A DNA stretch of 64,000 nt from Bacillus alkalisoli (GTDB taxonomy: Bacteria; Bacillota; Bacilli; Bacillales; Bacillaceae_I). Shown piece by piece: positions 1 through 7,533 of the stretch. Position numbers and translations under genes: made by a program. The DNA lies in the NCBI RefSeq assembly GCF_002797415.1, contig NZ_KZ454944.1:1444665-1508664 (forward strand). The letters are read 5' to 3'. Position 1 is the first letter of the stretch. Each line of letters opens with the position of its first letter. Under the pieces are notes generated by a model. It saw only the letters and a list, made by a program, of their open reading frames with translations. It was not told the origin of the DNA and did no database searches.

Positions 1-74
1 ATTATATTCACCTTATCAATGGAAGTTAATCTTCTTTCCCTAAGAAATTATTTACACTAAACAAAGTGGTAAAT

Positions 75-107
75 AAAAAAGAACACCCCAAGCAGGAGTG
101 TTCTTTT
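75..107 (-). terminator. Terminator downstream of yqgW
   Basis: An inverted repeat with arms AAAAGAACAC.CC and GG.GTGTTCTTTT around a short loop is followed, on the minus strand, by a T run. It lies about 48 bases past the yqgW stop codon, as expected for an intrinsic terminator. Confidence 0.8.
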
Positions 108-154
108 GGTAATTTTAAAATAAATACTGCTACCTAAGCTACTTTACTAAAGGA

Positions 155-328
155 TTAGTGAGGCGTTGGGTAAGCTGAATTTATAATGGTCATTACAGTA
201 AACCAACCGAATACAGCTACTGTGCCAAATGCAAAAAGTAAACCTAAGAAGTTCTTTTCACGAAGTGTACGAACAGCAGCAATGGCAGATAAAATCGTAA
301 CTAGTCCGAAAATAATAACTAATGGCAT
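155..328 (-). CDS. yqgW: Small two-helix membrane protein, YqgW / DUF2759-like
   Basis: A 57-residue protein made almost wholly of two hydrophobic segments (about residues 2-20 and 30-50) joined by a basic turn (RTLREKN). The start is placed at 328 and not at an upstream in-frame ATG (364), because GAGGGGG lies 7 bases before the 328 ATG. Length, two-helix layout and place beside yqgX match Bacillus YqgW of the DUF2759 type. Function is unknown; membrane insertion is inferred from hydrophobicity. The name rests on synteny and on remembered family sequence. Confidence 0.75.
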   Translation of the reverse strand: MPLVIIFGLVTILSAIAAVRTLREKNFLGLLFAFGTVAVFGWFTVMTIINSAYPTPH

Positions 329-373
329 GTTAAAAGCCCCCTCTACAATCAATTCTATTTTCAACTACACTAA

Positions 374-461
374 ATGAGTTCCTTTCATAATGTATAATTA
401 CGGTACGAAAAACGAACGTAAGGATGTTTTTCAATAAACGATATACCATTATGAAATGAAC
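374..461. repeat. Repeat family A, short divergent member
   Basis: This roughly 88-bp stretch upstream of yqgW resembles the ends of the family A repeats at 6082-6236, 16917-17068 and 50401-50558. It has the GAGT-CC-TTTCATAA start, the ACGAAAAACGAA block, a TTTTTCA-TAAACGA block and an ATTATGAAAT end, but lacks most of the middle. The two ends form an imperfect inverted repeat. Confidence 0.55.
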
Positions 462-518
462 GAAATATAACTATGTAATAAGTACATTACACTCTTTTTT
501 ATTTTATCTTCTTTATGC

Positions 519-1001
519 TTATTTGTCGAGGACCAAAAATGACACTTCTATGTCATAAGCTTTGGCTACTTTTTCGATAAATTCCTTCTGATGCTTATCT
601 ATGATGTATGTAGTAGAATTTACGATCTCCATTCCAATAATGGACTCGTTCATTTGGAGTAAAGCCATTTCCATGTCATCTTTATTTCCACTTACGACTT
701 TGAACATACATATCATATCCTCATACAGATAGTGATGGTTGGATGTTTCAAATCCATAATCAGTAAAACTGCTACCAATTTTAGGGTTATCTAAACGTAT
801 TAAAATATACGTTTCCTCTAACATGCATTTGTCATCTAGAAGCTTTTTAATGAATTTTGCCTCAGCCGCAGATTCAAGGATTAACAATTGCTCATCTACA
901 TCATAAATGCTAGCAGTTTCTTTTAATGGAGCTATGACATTTTGAAAGTATGCCGGACTTTCTAATGAACAGGAAATTTCTATACCAAACATTCTTTTCA
1001 T
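519..1001 (-). CDS. Unknown soluble protein, about 160 residues
   Basis: I do not recognise this protein. It has no signal peptide, membrane helix or obvious catalytic motif; it is acidic and mixes alpha and beta patterns, with several scattered cysteines (CS near the start, CML, ICMF). Two in-frame ATGs are possible (1019 and 1001). The second is preferred because AAAGGA lies about 9 bases upstream of it. It is divergent from yqgX and lies alone between yqgW and yqgX. B. subtilis has no gene I know at this spot, so it is likely lineage-specific. Coding status is supported by length and the ribosome binding site only. Confidence 0.65.
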   Translation of the reverse strand: MKRMFGIEISCSLESPAYFQNVIAPLKETASIYDVDEQLLILESAAEAKFIKKLLDDKCMLEETYILIRLDNPKIGSSFTDYGFETSNHHYLYEDMICMFKVVSGNKDDMEMALLQMNESIIGMEIVNSTTYIIDKHQKEFIEKVAKAYDIEVSFLVLDK

Positions 1002-1087
1002 TCTATCATTTCCTTTCATTCGTCTTTCTTCTTCATTTTAGTGTAAAATAGTTAGTAGAATTGTTCAAGAAGGGTGGATGAAAAAAG

Positions 1088-1720
1088 TTGCAATATATTC
1101 AAATTACGTTAGGACCATTACAGACAAATGCTTACCTTTTAATAAACGAAAACAAAGATTGTGTTATTTTTGACCCAGGTAGTGAAGGGGAGGCATTTAA
1201 CCATTATTTAGCCCAAAATAAATTAAATCCAATTGCTATTCTTTTAACACATGCTCACTTTGACCATATTGGAGCAGTGGAAGAAGTACGTAAAAATTGG
1301 AACATCCCAGTTTATATACACGAAAATGAAGAAAATTGGTTAATTGATCCGGCTTTAAATGGCTCGCATCGTTTCCCGTTTGGAGAAATAAAAGCATCGA
1401 AAGCAGAGCATTTAATTAAAGAAGAAGGTACCTTAACAGTAGGCGCATTTACATTCCAAGTGTTATTTACGCCTGGCCATTCGCCTGGAAGCATAAGTTT
1501 TTATCATGAGGAAACAGAAGCTGTTTTTGCAGGAGATGCATTGTTCGCTGGTAGCATTGGTAGAACGGACTTGCCAGGTGGTGACCACCAACTACTTATT
1601 AAAAGTATTCATGATAAACTATTATCTCTACCTGAAGAAACAACAGTGCTACCAGGCCACGGTCAAGAGACGACAATTGGAGTGGAAATGGATAGCAATC
1701 CGTTTTTAAATGGATTTTAA
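1088..1720 (+). CDS. yqgX: Metallo-beta-lactamase-fold hydrolase YqgX (glyoxalase II-like)
   Basis: A 210-residue hydrolase of the metallo-beta-lactamase fold. The metal-binding signature THAHFDH is at residues 54-60 (H55, H57, D59, H60), followed by the TPGHSPGS histidine near residue 131, AGDALFAGSIGRTD and a C-terminal PGHGQET. This order is typical of the glyoxalase II-like subgroup (YqgX in B. subtilis, with hydroxyacylthioester or related substrates; the natural substrate is not certain). The start is a TTG at 1088 behind GGGTGG. The next gene starts 9 bases after the stop, suggesting co-transcription. Confidence 0.92.
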   Translation: MQYIQITLGPLQTNAYLLINENKDCVIFDPGSEGEAFNHYLAQNKLNPIAILLTHAHFDHIGAVEEVRKNWNIPVYIHENEENWLIDPALNGSHRFPFGEIKASKAEHLIKEEGTLTVGAFTFQVLFTPGHSPGSISFYHEETEAVFAGDALFAGSIGRTDLPGGDHQLLIKSIHDKLLSLPEETTVLPGHGQETTIGVEMDSNPFLNGF

Positions 1721-1729
1721 GGAGTTTGT

Positions 1730-2851
1730 ATGACAATACTTACCCACCTAATAGAAAAGATAAAAGCTTCAGATAATAATTGCCTTACATATGCAGATTT
1801 CATGCAAGAAGTACTCTACCATCCTACTTACGGTTATTACATGAAGGATACGAAAAAAGTAGGAAAAGAAGGTGACTTTTACACATCTAGTAATGTAAGT
1901 AATGTGTTTGGTAAACTATTTGCTCGACACTTTTATAAAGTTTTTCAACAGAAAAAGCTGCCGCCATTTATATACGAAATTGGTGGTGGTACGGGTAGAT
2001 TTGCGAAGCAACTATTAGAAGAACTAAAGGAAATAGATGTTTCATTTTACAATGGTCTAACCTATTGTATGATTGAGACGAGTAAGTACCATATTTCCGA
2101 GCAAAAAAAGTTGCTACCAACTGATGCTAATGTCGTGTACAAGTCAAGCCTAAATGAATGTGAATCAATAGAAGGAATTGTGTTTTCTAACGAATTATAT
2201 GATGCTTTTCCAGTCCATGTTATTGAAAAGAGAGAAAGAGTAGTTAATGAAGTACACATTACTACTAATTCTAAAAACGAAATGATGGAAGTCCTTTTTC
2301 CGTTAGAGAATCAACCTATTATAGATTACTTAAACAAGTTTTCTATCGAGTTAAGTGAGAACCAAAGATTTGAGGTTCCTTTATCAATGGTAAAACATTT
2401 GGCCTTTGTTGCTGAGAAGGTAAAGAAAGGGTTAATATATACAATTGATTATGGATATACGTTGGAAGAATGGCTGAGTCCAGAATTAATGGATGGAAGC
2501 TTACGTGGCTATTATAAACATGAAATGATAAGAAATCCGCTATTACATGTAGGTGAAATGGATTTAACTACTCATATTCATTTATATGCTTTAGAACAAG
2601 TAGGAACAGAATTAAACTTACAACATTGCTTTACAAAAAAACAAGGCGAATTCCTCCTTGCAGCAGGGATATTAAATTTTTTACAAGAGAACTATGATAC
2701 GAATCCTTTTTCTGAAAAAAGTAAACAGAACCGTGCCATTCGTTCACTAGTTATGGAGAGTGGACTTAGCAAAGGATTTACAGTCGTTGTACAATCAAAG
2801 AACTGTGAAATGGATTGGAAAGTTATTTTAGAAGAAACACCAAAATTTTAA
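1730..2851 (+). CDS. SAM-dependent methyltransferase, MidA/NDUFAF7 family
   Basis: A 373-residue protein with the glycine-rich AdoMet-binding motif EIGGGTGRFAKQLLEEL around residue 85-100, the NELYDAFPV motif near 157, and the YTIDYGY and LRGYYKHE segments characteristic of the MidA/NDUFAF7 (DUF185) family. Mitochondrial members methylate an arginine of a complex I subunit; the bacterial substrate is unknown. It begins 9 bases after yqgX and ends before a bidirectional terminator, so the two probably form an operon. It is not part of the B. subtilis order at this place as I remember it. Confidence 0.85.
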   Translation: MTILTHLIEKIKASDNNCLTYADFMQEVLYHPTYGYYMKDTKKVGKEGDFYTSSNVSNVFGKLFARHFYKVFQQKKLPPFIYEIGGGTGRFAKQLLEELKEIDVSFYNGLTYCMIETSKYHISEQKKLLPTDANVVYKSSLNECESIEGIVFSNELYDAFPVHVIEKRERVVNEVHITTNSKNEMMEVLFPLENQPIIDYLNKFSIELSENQRFEVPLSMVKHLAFVAEKVKKGLIYTIDYGYTLEEWLSPELMDGSLRGYYKHEMIRNPLLHVGEMDLTTHIHLYALEQVGTELNLQHCFTKKQGEFLLAAGILNFLQENYDTNPFSEKSKQNRAIRSLVMESGLSKGFTVVVQSKNCEMDWKVILEETPKF

Positions 2852-2857
2852 AAATAA

Positions 2858-2891
2858 TAAAAGCGATGACATTTAATGTCATCGCTTTTAT
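2858..2891. terminator. Bidirectional terminator between the MidA-type gene and yqgY
   Basis: A near-perfect hairpin, AAAAGCGATGACATT paired with AATGTCATCGCTTTT, flanked by A and T runs, lies between two convergent genes and can serve both. Confidence 0.9.
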
Positions 2892-2911
2892 TATGATTAG
2901 CTATTTTCAAA

Positions 2912-3154
2912 TTAATGACCTTGACCTGGTACCATCATAAATGTTGTCCAGTAAGAGAAACCAACGAAGAAAATAGTTAAATATGCACCAAAGATATAAA
3001 TGTACATACGTTCAGATAATTTTAGAAAACTTAAAAACACAAAGAATACCGTTTGTCCAAAGAATAATAATGACGTTTGTGGCATATGGCCAAGATAGAA
3101 CATTACAGCGAAAATCCCAGTCCAAAAACCTAAAACACGGTACATACGTTCCAT
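2912..3154 (-). CDS. yqgY: Small membrane protein YqgY (DUF2626)
   Basis: An 80-residue protein with three hydrophobic segments and the sequence pattern MERMYRVLGFWTG at the start, typical of the DUF2626 family (YqgY). The start at 3154 is chosen because GGAGGGG lies 6 bases upstream; the longer in-frame ATG at 3175 has no such site. It converges with the MidA-type gene on a shared terminator. Function is unknown; membrane location is inferred. Confidence 0.85.
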   Translation of the reverse strand: MERMYRVLGFWTGIFAVMFYLGHMPQTSLLFFGQTVFFVFLSFLKLSERMYIYIFGAYLTIFFVGFSYWTTFMMVPGQGH

Positions 3155-3286
3155 ATGTATCCCCTCCTTACGCACTTAAATACAAGTTATGTCACTTAAC
3201 TATTATAATGTACCTTTACAGGCATTGTAAACATAAGTTTATTGTCTTTTATCACAGTAAAAATGTCAACTTTGTGAAGAATACCG

Positions 3287-3982
3287 TTAGTTTGGTAGAA
3301 AAGCCTTATACGTACATTGTTTACAACCATCAGCCATATTATCCATTTCTTGCAAAGTTGCACCGTCTAACACTTCTTCAAATATTCCTTGAAGAAAAGC
3401 TAGATGCATATGACAAATAGAATGCTTTTCACTATCTACCAACTCTTTAAATGGACAGTTGTTAATAGCTAAATGTATAGATTGCTCTTCTTTTCTTACG
3501 TGAAAGTCAGCATACAAGCCACAGCTAGTAGCAATATCCTTTATTATATCTACTTTTCTATCTAACGATACAAGTGATGAGCTTTGACCGTAAAAATATT
3601 TTTGTGCTATTTCATGACCAAACTTCTTCCCAGTCTGATAAAGCGCTTGTTTACCTACTTCACCTAAAGCTGCCATCGACTCGATCGCAATTTTAGCTAG
3701 AAGCTGATAATCACGAAATGGGAATGATAATTGAATAGATTTATCGGAAATTTTATATTTTCTACTTGGACGTCCACCTTTTCCAGTTTTACTTAAGTAG
3801 GATTGGATTAAGTGGATATCTTCTAATTTTGATAAGTGAAGGCGAGCTACGTTTGGATGAATGTGAAACTTATCTGCAATATCTTGTACGCCGACCTCAT
3901 TTTTATGTTGAACTAGATAATCGTAAATAGAGTACCTTGTTTGATCCCCTAGAACATTTGTAATTTTTAATACATCATCCAT
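3287..3982 (-). CDS. Cys-rich winged-helix regulator (SufR/ArsR-like)
   Basis: A 231-residue regulator. Residues about 1-75 form a winged helix (GDQTRYSIYDYLVQ, VQDIADKFHIHPNVARLHL as recognition helix region, then the KTGKGGRPSRKYKIS wing). The C-terminal part carries cysteines in NNCPF, HSICHMH and GCKQC, a spacing that recalls the Fe-S-binding SufR-type regulators. That it binds an Fe-S cluster or metal is inference. GAGGTG lies 5 bases before the ATG. It is divergent from mgsR, so the space between them may hold operators for both. The exact regulon is unknown. Confidence 0.8.
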   Translation of the reverse strand: MDDVLKITNVLGDQTRYSIYDYLVQHKNEVGVQDIADKFHIHPNVARLHLSKLEDIHLIQSYLSKTGKGGRPSRKYKISDKSIQLSFPFRDYQLLAKIAIESMAALGEVGKQALYQTGKKFGHEIAQKYFYGQSSSLVSLDRKVDIIKDIATSCGLYADFHVRKEEQSIHLAINNCPFKELVDSEKHSICHMHLAFLQGIFEEVLDGATLQEMDNMADGCKQCTYKAFLPN

Positions 3983-4169
3983 TTTATCACCTCATTTTCT
4001 TCCTATATTATATTACAGACTTTGTAAGAAAAATATATATTCCAAAAAATGTTGTAAATTGTTCACAATAATTTGTGTATTTTTATGTACAAAAGTTATA
4101 CAAATGGTATACAATAAGTTTAATAATCATACTTTGATATCAAGACAATTAATTGGGAGGGAAACAAAG

Positions 4170-4562
4170 ATGAACGAGATTACGTTTTATAGTTACCCAA
4201 GTTGTACGTCGTGTAGGAAGACTAAAAAATGGTTAAAGGCGAACGAGTTATCATTTTCAGAAAGACATATCTTTAGAGAAACCCCATCATTTGAAGAAAT
4301 GTTAACGATACTTTCTAAAACAACGGAAGGTTTTGATGAGATCCTAGCTACTAGAAGTCAATCTTTCAAAGACCTCAATGTGGATGTAAACGAATTATCC
4401 ATTTCAGAACTTATACAGCTTGTACAACAAGAACCAAAGTTGTTAAGAAGACCTATTATAGTCAGTGGTAAGAAATTAATCGTAGGTTACAATGAATCGG
4501 CCCTTGCGAACTTAGCGAAGAAAAATAAAAAGAAACAATTACAACACAAATCAGTTTCCTGA
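4170..4562 (+). CDS. mgsR: Stress regulator MgsR (Spx/ArsC-like family)
   Basis: A 130-residue protein of the ArsC/Spx fold with the redox pair C12-x2-C15 in SYPSCTSCRKTKKWL and the RRPIIVSGKKLIVGYNE segment typical of Spx-like proteins. Its place between the HTH gene and the comG region matches B. subtilis mgsR (yqgZ), which modulates part of the SigB general stress response through RNA polymerase. The start at 4170 follows GGGAGGG by 8 bases; the longer frame upstream (from 4059) has no good site. The C-terminus is lysine-rich. Confidence 0.88.
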   Translation: MNEITFYSYPSCTSCRKTKKWLKANELSFSERHIFRETPSFEEMLTILSKTTEGFDEILATRSQSFKDLNVDVNELSISELIQLVQQEPKLLRRPIIVSGKKLIVGYNESALANLAKKNKKKQLQHKSVS

Positions 4563-4576
4563 TAAAACTTTTCAAT

Positions 4577-4624
4577 AAAAAAAGCAAAGTCCCACTTTAA
4601 AAATGGAACTTTGCTTTTTTTTTG
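4577..4624. terminator. Bidirectional terminator after mgsR
   Basis: AAGCAAAGT pairs with ACTTTGCTT, extended by CCA/TGG, with a long A run before and T run after. It separates mgsR from the convergent membrane-protein gene. Confidence 0.85.
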
Positions 4625-4629
4625 AACTA

Positions 4630-5235
4630 CTATGTAATATTCGGTAATACCCCTATAATTAATAAACCCAACCCAATTACTACTTGATAAAGTACATGAA
4701 GCTGCAATCTGCGATTTTCTTGTACTGCACGAAAATCAGGTAATAATTCTTGTAGCAAATAACGATCCTCCAAATGATATGCTTTCATTCGAATAGAAGG
4801 GTACTGTTTATTACCGTTATAAACTAATTCAATTTTTTCGTTTTCTTCCTTGAGTTCATATATAACTTTCTTGTCATATCTAGTCCATTGTTCTTCTTTT
4901 TCGTATCTTTTATCATACGATATATGCTTTGAATTTAGCATATTTTCCAATATTTCTTCACATTGAACTGGGTTGAATTTTTTCAATGTGTAAAAATCAA
5001 TGTTTCTTCTGAAAAAAATGAACGAAAAGATAGCCGCTAACAAAATAACCGTTATATATATCGGATTAATTTTCTCGTTAAAATTATGAAGTATAAAATA
5101 AAATACCGGTATAACAATCATTGCACGAATAACTAGACTTACATGTCTTTCAAATGTTACTCCTCTTTTTATGAGTGAAAAAAACGCATCCCATAACACA
5201 AATATTGCTGGGATAATAGTTGCGAGTAGTAGCAA
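4630..5235 (-). CDS. Unknown membrane protein, second of a related pair
   Basis: I do not recognise a family. About 200 residues: an N-terminal block of three to four hydrophobic helices (to about residue 80), a charged cytoplasmic-type middle rich in E, K and Y, and one C-terminal helix (VLYQVVIGLGLLIIGVLP). The upstream gene (5269-5901) has the same layout and similar stretches (ORGVT-type loop after helix 1, a helical LExxLxxxxxxY segment, a KxxE...LV/TVSW strand), so the pair looks like an old duplication. The start is placed at TTG 5235, 7 bases after GGAGAG; a TTG at 5250 is also possible. The gap to the upstream gene is short, so they are likely co-transcribed. Confidence 0.7.
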   Translation of the reverse strand: MLLLATIIPAIFVLWDAFFSLIKRGVTFERHVSLVIRAMIVIPVFYFILHNFNEKINPIYITVILLAAIFSFIFFRRNIDFYTLKKFNPVQCEEILENMLNSKHISYDKRYEKEEQWTRYDKKVIYELKEENEKIELVYNGNKQYPSIRMKAYHLEDRYLLQELLPDFRAVQENRRLQLHVLYQVVIGLGLLIIGVLPNIT

Positions 5236-5268
5236 ATTTATACTCTCCAAACCTCTTTTTCCCCTTTC

Positions 5269-5901
5269 TTACCCGAGTAAGTGGTACGTACTATAGATAA
5301 TACAAAGGATACCTATTAATAAATCAAATCCAATTAGTCTCAAGTAACTACCAACTTGTAGTTCTTCTCGAAATATAGAAATCATTTCATTTCGTAAATC
5401 TTTATCCTTAAAATGTTGAAAAATAATAATGAAAGTAGGCTGTTTCTTATCTACCCATGAGACAGTAATCCGGCCATTTTCAAGTTCCATTAATGTTTTA
5501 TATTTTTCACGAAAAATACCAGGCTCTGATTCATCCGTTTGTTTAAATGTATAGTTGTTTTTTGATAAGGTGCTCTCAAGTATATGGAATACTTGCTTGT
5601 AATTGTACTGTATTACTTTTACTTCATAGCTTTTACTATCTTTGTAAACGATAAAGAAAAAAGGAATAACAAACGGAATAAGCAAAAATATATAGTCATG
5701 GATTGTATAAGGTGTATTAGAAGTATAAAACGTGACCCAAACTATCAGTATTCCAGAAAAACTATAAGCCATCATTCTTGATGTAAAACTTGCTGTAGTA
5801 ACTCCTTTTTGCCCAATTAATAATATGCAGTGGAAAACAATATAAAACCCTACACCTAAAAACAATGTATAAAAGATTAATTCTTTTTGAAGCAACTCCA
5901 T
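5269..5901 (-). CDS. Unknown membrane protein, first of a related pair
   Basis: A 210-residue protein of unknown function with three to four N-terminal hydrophobic helices, a hydrophilic middle (about residues 90-185) and a single C-terminal helix (LIGFDLLIGILCIIYS). ATG at 5901 follows GAGGTG. It shares its organisation with the downstream gene at 4630-5235. The soluble middle part probably lies in the cytoplasm, but this is inference. Nothing around it gives a functional hint. Confidence 0.72.
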   Translation of the reverse strand: MELLQKELIFYTLFLGVGFYIVFHCILLIGQKGVTTASFTSRMMAYSFSGILIVWVTFYTSNTPYTIHDYIFLLIPFVIPFFFIVYKDSKSYEVKVIQYNYKQVFHILESTLSKNNYTFKQTDESEPGIFREKYKTLMELENGRITVSWVDKKQPTFIIIFQHFKDKDLRNEMISIFREELQVGSYLRLIGFDLLIGILCIIYSTYHLLG

Positions 5902-6081
5902 AACACACCTCTATAAAAGTTAAGTATAATTATTAAAATATTCTAACATAATAGCACTCTATAAATCTAACAAAAAAAGTAAATTTTTAGTTTGTGTGAG
6001 CTTGTTATTTAAAACTTTCCTTTTTAAATAATATTTACTCACTAGCTTTTCTTGAAGATATTACGAAAAAGGCGAATTAAG

Positions 6082-6236
6082 TCAATCAATTTCATAATTA
6101 CGTTTCGTTTAATGAAAAACGAATATTTCTGTGAAATACAAAATAATATGTTCGTTTATTAAAGCGTATAAATACAGAATTCGATGCTATCATTCGTTTT
6201 TCGTATAGTAGTCATACATTATGAAACGGACTCAAG
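6082..6236 (-). repeat. Repeat family A, copy 1 (inverted)
   Basis: Read on the minus strand this copy runs GAGTCCGTTTCATAATGTAT, ACTACTATACGAAAAACGAA, TTCTGTATT, TTTAATAAACGAACATATT, ATATTCGTTTTTCATTAAACG and ends TTATGAAATTGATT. The same blocks occur in the same order at 16917-17068 and 50401-50558. Its outer parts are imperfect inverted repeats, so it can fold into a long hairpin. It fills much of the 450-base gap between the membrane-protein pair and murG; the rest is very AT-rich and I see nothing else firm there. Confidence 0.8.
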
Positions 6237-6354
6237 TAAATAAGGAACTTAAGCAATAAATTTATAATTTTTTAGTTTATCGTTTATTTTTTGCCTTTAT
6301 TTCTAATTTAGATAATAATGTGTTAGAGAGGAACTAAAAAAGGATGATGTGTAA

Positions 6355-7425
6355 ATGAAAAAGTCAATTGTATTCACCGGAGGCGGCTCTGCAGGGCATG
6401 TGACCCCTAACATAGCCATTATAAATAAACTAAAAGAAAAAGATTGGACAATAAATTACATAGGCTCAAAAAATGGAATAGAAGAAGAAATAATTAATAA
6501 AGAAAATATTCCATTTCATTCGATTTCGAGCGGAAAATTAAGAAGATATTTTGATTGGAAAAACTTCACTGATCCACTCCGCATTATGAAAGGTGTATCG
6601 GACGCCTATTTTATTTTACGAAAACTAAAACCGCAAATTGTTTTCTCAAAAGGTGGTTTCGTAACGGTTCCAGTTGTCATTGCAGCAAAAATGTTAAACA
6701 TCCCAATCGTTATTCATGAATCAGATATTACACCTGGCTTAGCAAATAAAATTGCAACGAAATTTGCTACAAAAGTGTTCGTGACTTTTGACGAAACAAT
6801 GAAACATTTCCCGAAGGAGCGTGTTTTATTTACAGGTTCTCCTATAAGAGAAGAACTTTTCGAAGGAGACAAAGTAGAAGGGAAGGCATTATTAGGTTTT
6901 CATGAACCAAAGCCAATCCTAACGATAATGGGTGGAAGCTTAGGTGCAAGAAAAATAAACCAATATGTACGGGAAAACCTACATGTTTTAACAGAAAGTT
7001 TTCAAATAGTACATCTTTGTGGAAAAGGTAATGTAGAGGACTCGTTAAAAGATGTTATAGGCTATAAACAATATGAGTATATTTCTAGCGAGCTTCCGCA
7101 TGTTTTAGCTGCGTCCGATTATATTATTTCACGTGCAGGCGCTAATTCCATCTTTGAATTCTTAGCATTAAAAAAGCCGATGCTTTTAATACCACTTTCC
7201 CGGAATGCTAGCAGGGGAGATCAGATACTCAACGCCAATTCTTTTAAGAAAAAAGGATTTGCGGAAGTATTAATGGAAGAGGATTTAACGAAAGATACTT
7301 TTTTACAAAGCGTTCAAACATTACAAAAACATAAAGAAAAGCTGTTAGAACAAATGAACAAAGACAGCTTACACGATACACTTACTATCATTGTAGAGCA
7401 AATCGAAAAACAAGCTAAAAAGTAA
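6355..7425 (+). CDS. murG: UDP-GlcNAc-undecaprenyl-pyrophosphoryl-MurNAc-pentapeptide transferase MurG
   Basis: A 356-residue GT28 glycosyltransferase that adds GlcNAc to lipid I to make lipid II on the inner face of the membrane. The first glycine-rich loop TGGGSAGHVTPN is at residues 8-19, SKGGFVT and HESDITPGLANK follow near 99-130, the second loop MGGSLGARKIN is near 195, and the UDP-GlcNAc signature SRAGANSIFE is near 260. No other cell-wall or division gene is nearby, so this is outside the usual dcw cluster and may be a second MurG, as found in some Bacillus. AAGGATG precedes the ATG. A terminator follows. Confidence 0.92.
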   Translation: MKKSIVFTGGGSAGHVTPNIAIINKLKEKDWTINYIGSKNGIEEEIINKENIPFHSISSGKLRRYFDWKNFTDPLRIMKGVSDAYFILRKLKPQIVFSKGGFVTVPVVIAAKMLNIPIVIHESDITPGLANKIATKFATKVFVTFDETMKHFPKERVLFTGSPIREELFEGDKVEGKALLGFHEPKPILTIMGGSLGARKINQYVRENLHVLTESFQIVHLCGKGNVEDSLKDVIGYKQYEYISSELPHVLAASDYIISRAGANSIFEFLALKKPMLLIPLSRNASRGDQILNANSFKKKGFAEVLMEEDLTKDTFLQSVQTLQKHKEKLLEQMNKDSLHDTLTIIVEQIEKQAKK

Positions 7426-7430
7426 TTTTT

Positions 7431-7468
7431 AACCACTAGATACATTTCTAGTGGTTTTTTCTTTTTTT
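7431..7468 (+). terminator. Terminator after murG
   Basis: A perfect 10-bp stem, AACCACTAGA with TCTAGTGGTT, six-base loop, then a T-rich run. Confidence 0.92.
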
Positions 7469-7533
7469 ACATGTATTTATGCTTATTATTGGAAAAACTA
7501 CAAGCAAATGAAGTAGAGGAAGGACCGAACAAC

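Noticed and set aside
2983-3420. A 145-residue plus-strand frame
   Set aside because: It lies opposite yqgY and the end of the regulator gene and has no signal for translation.
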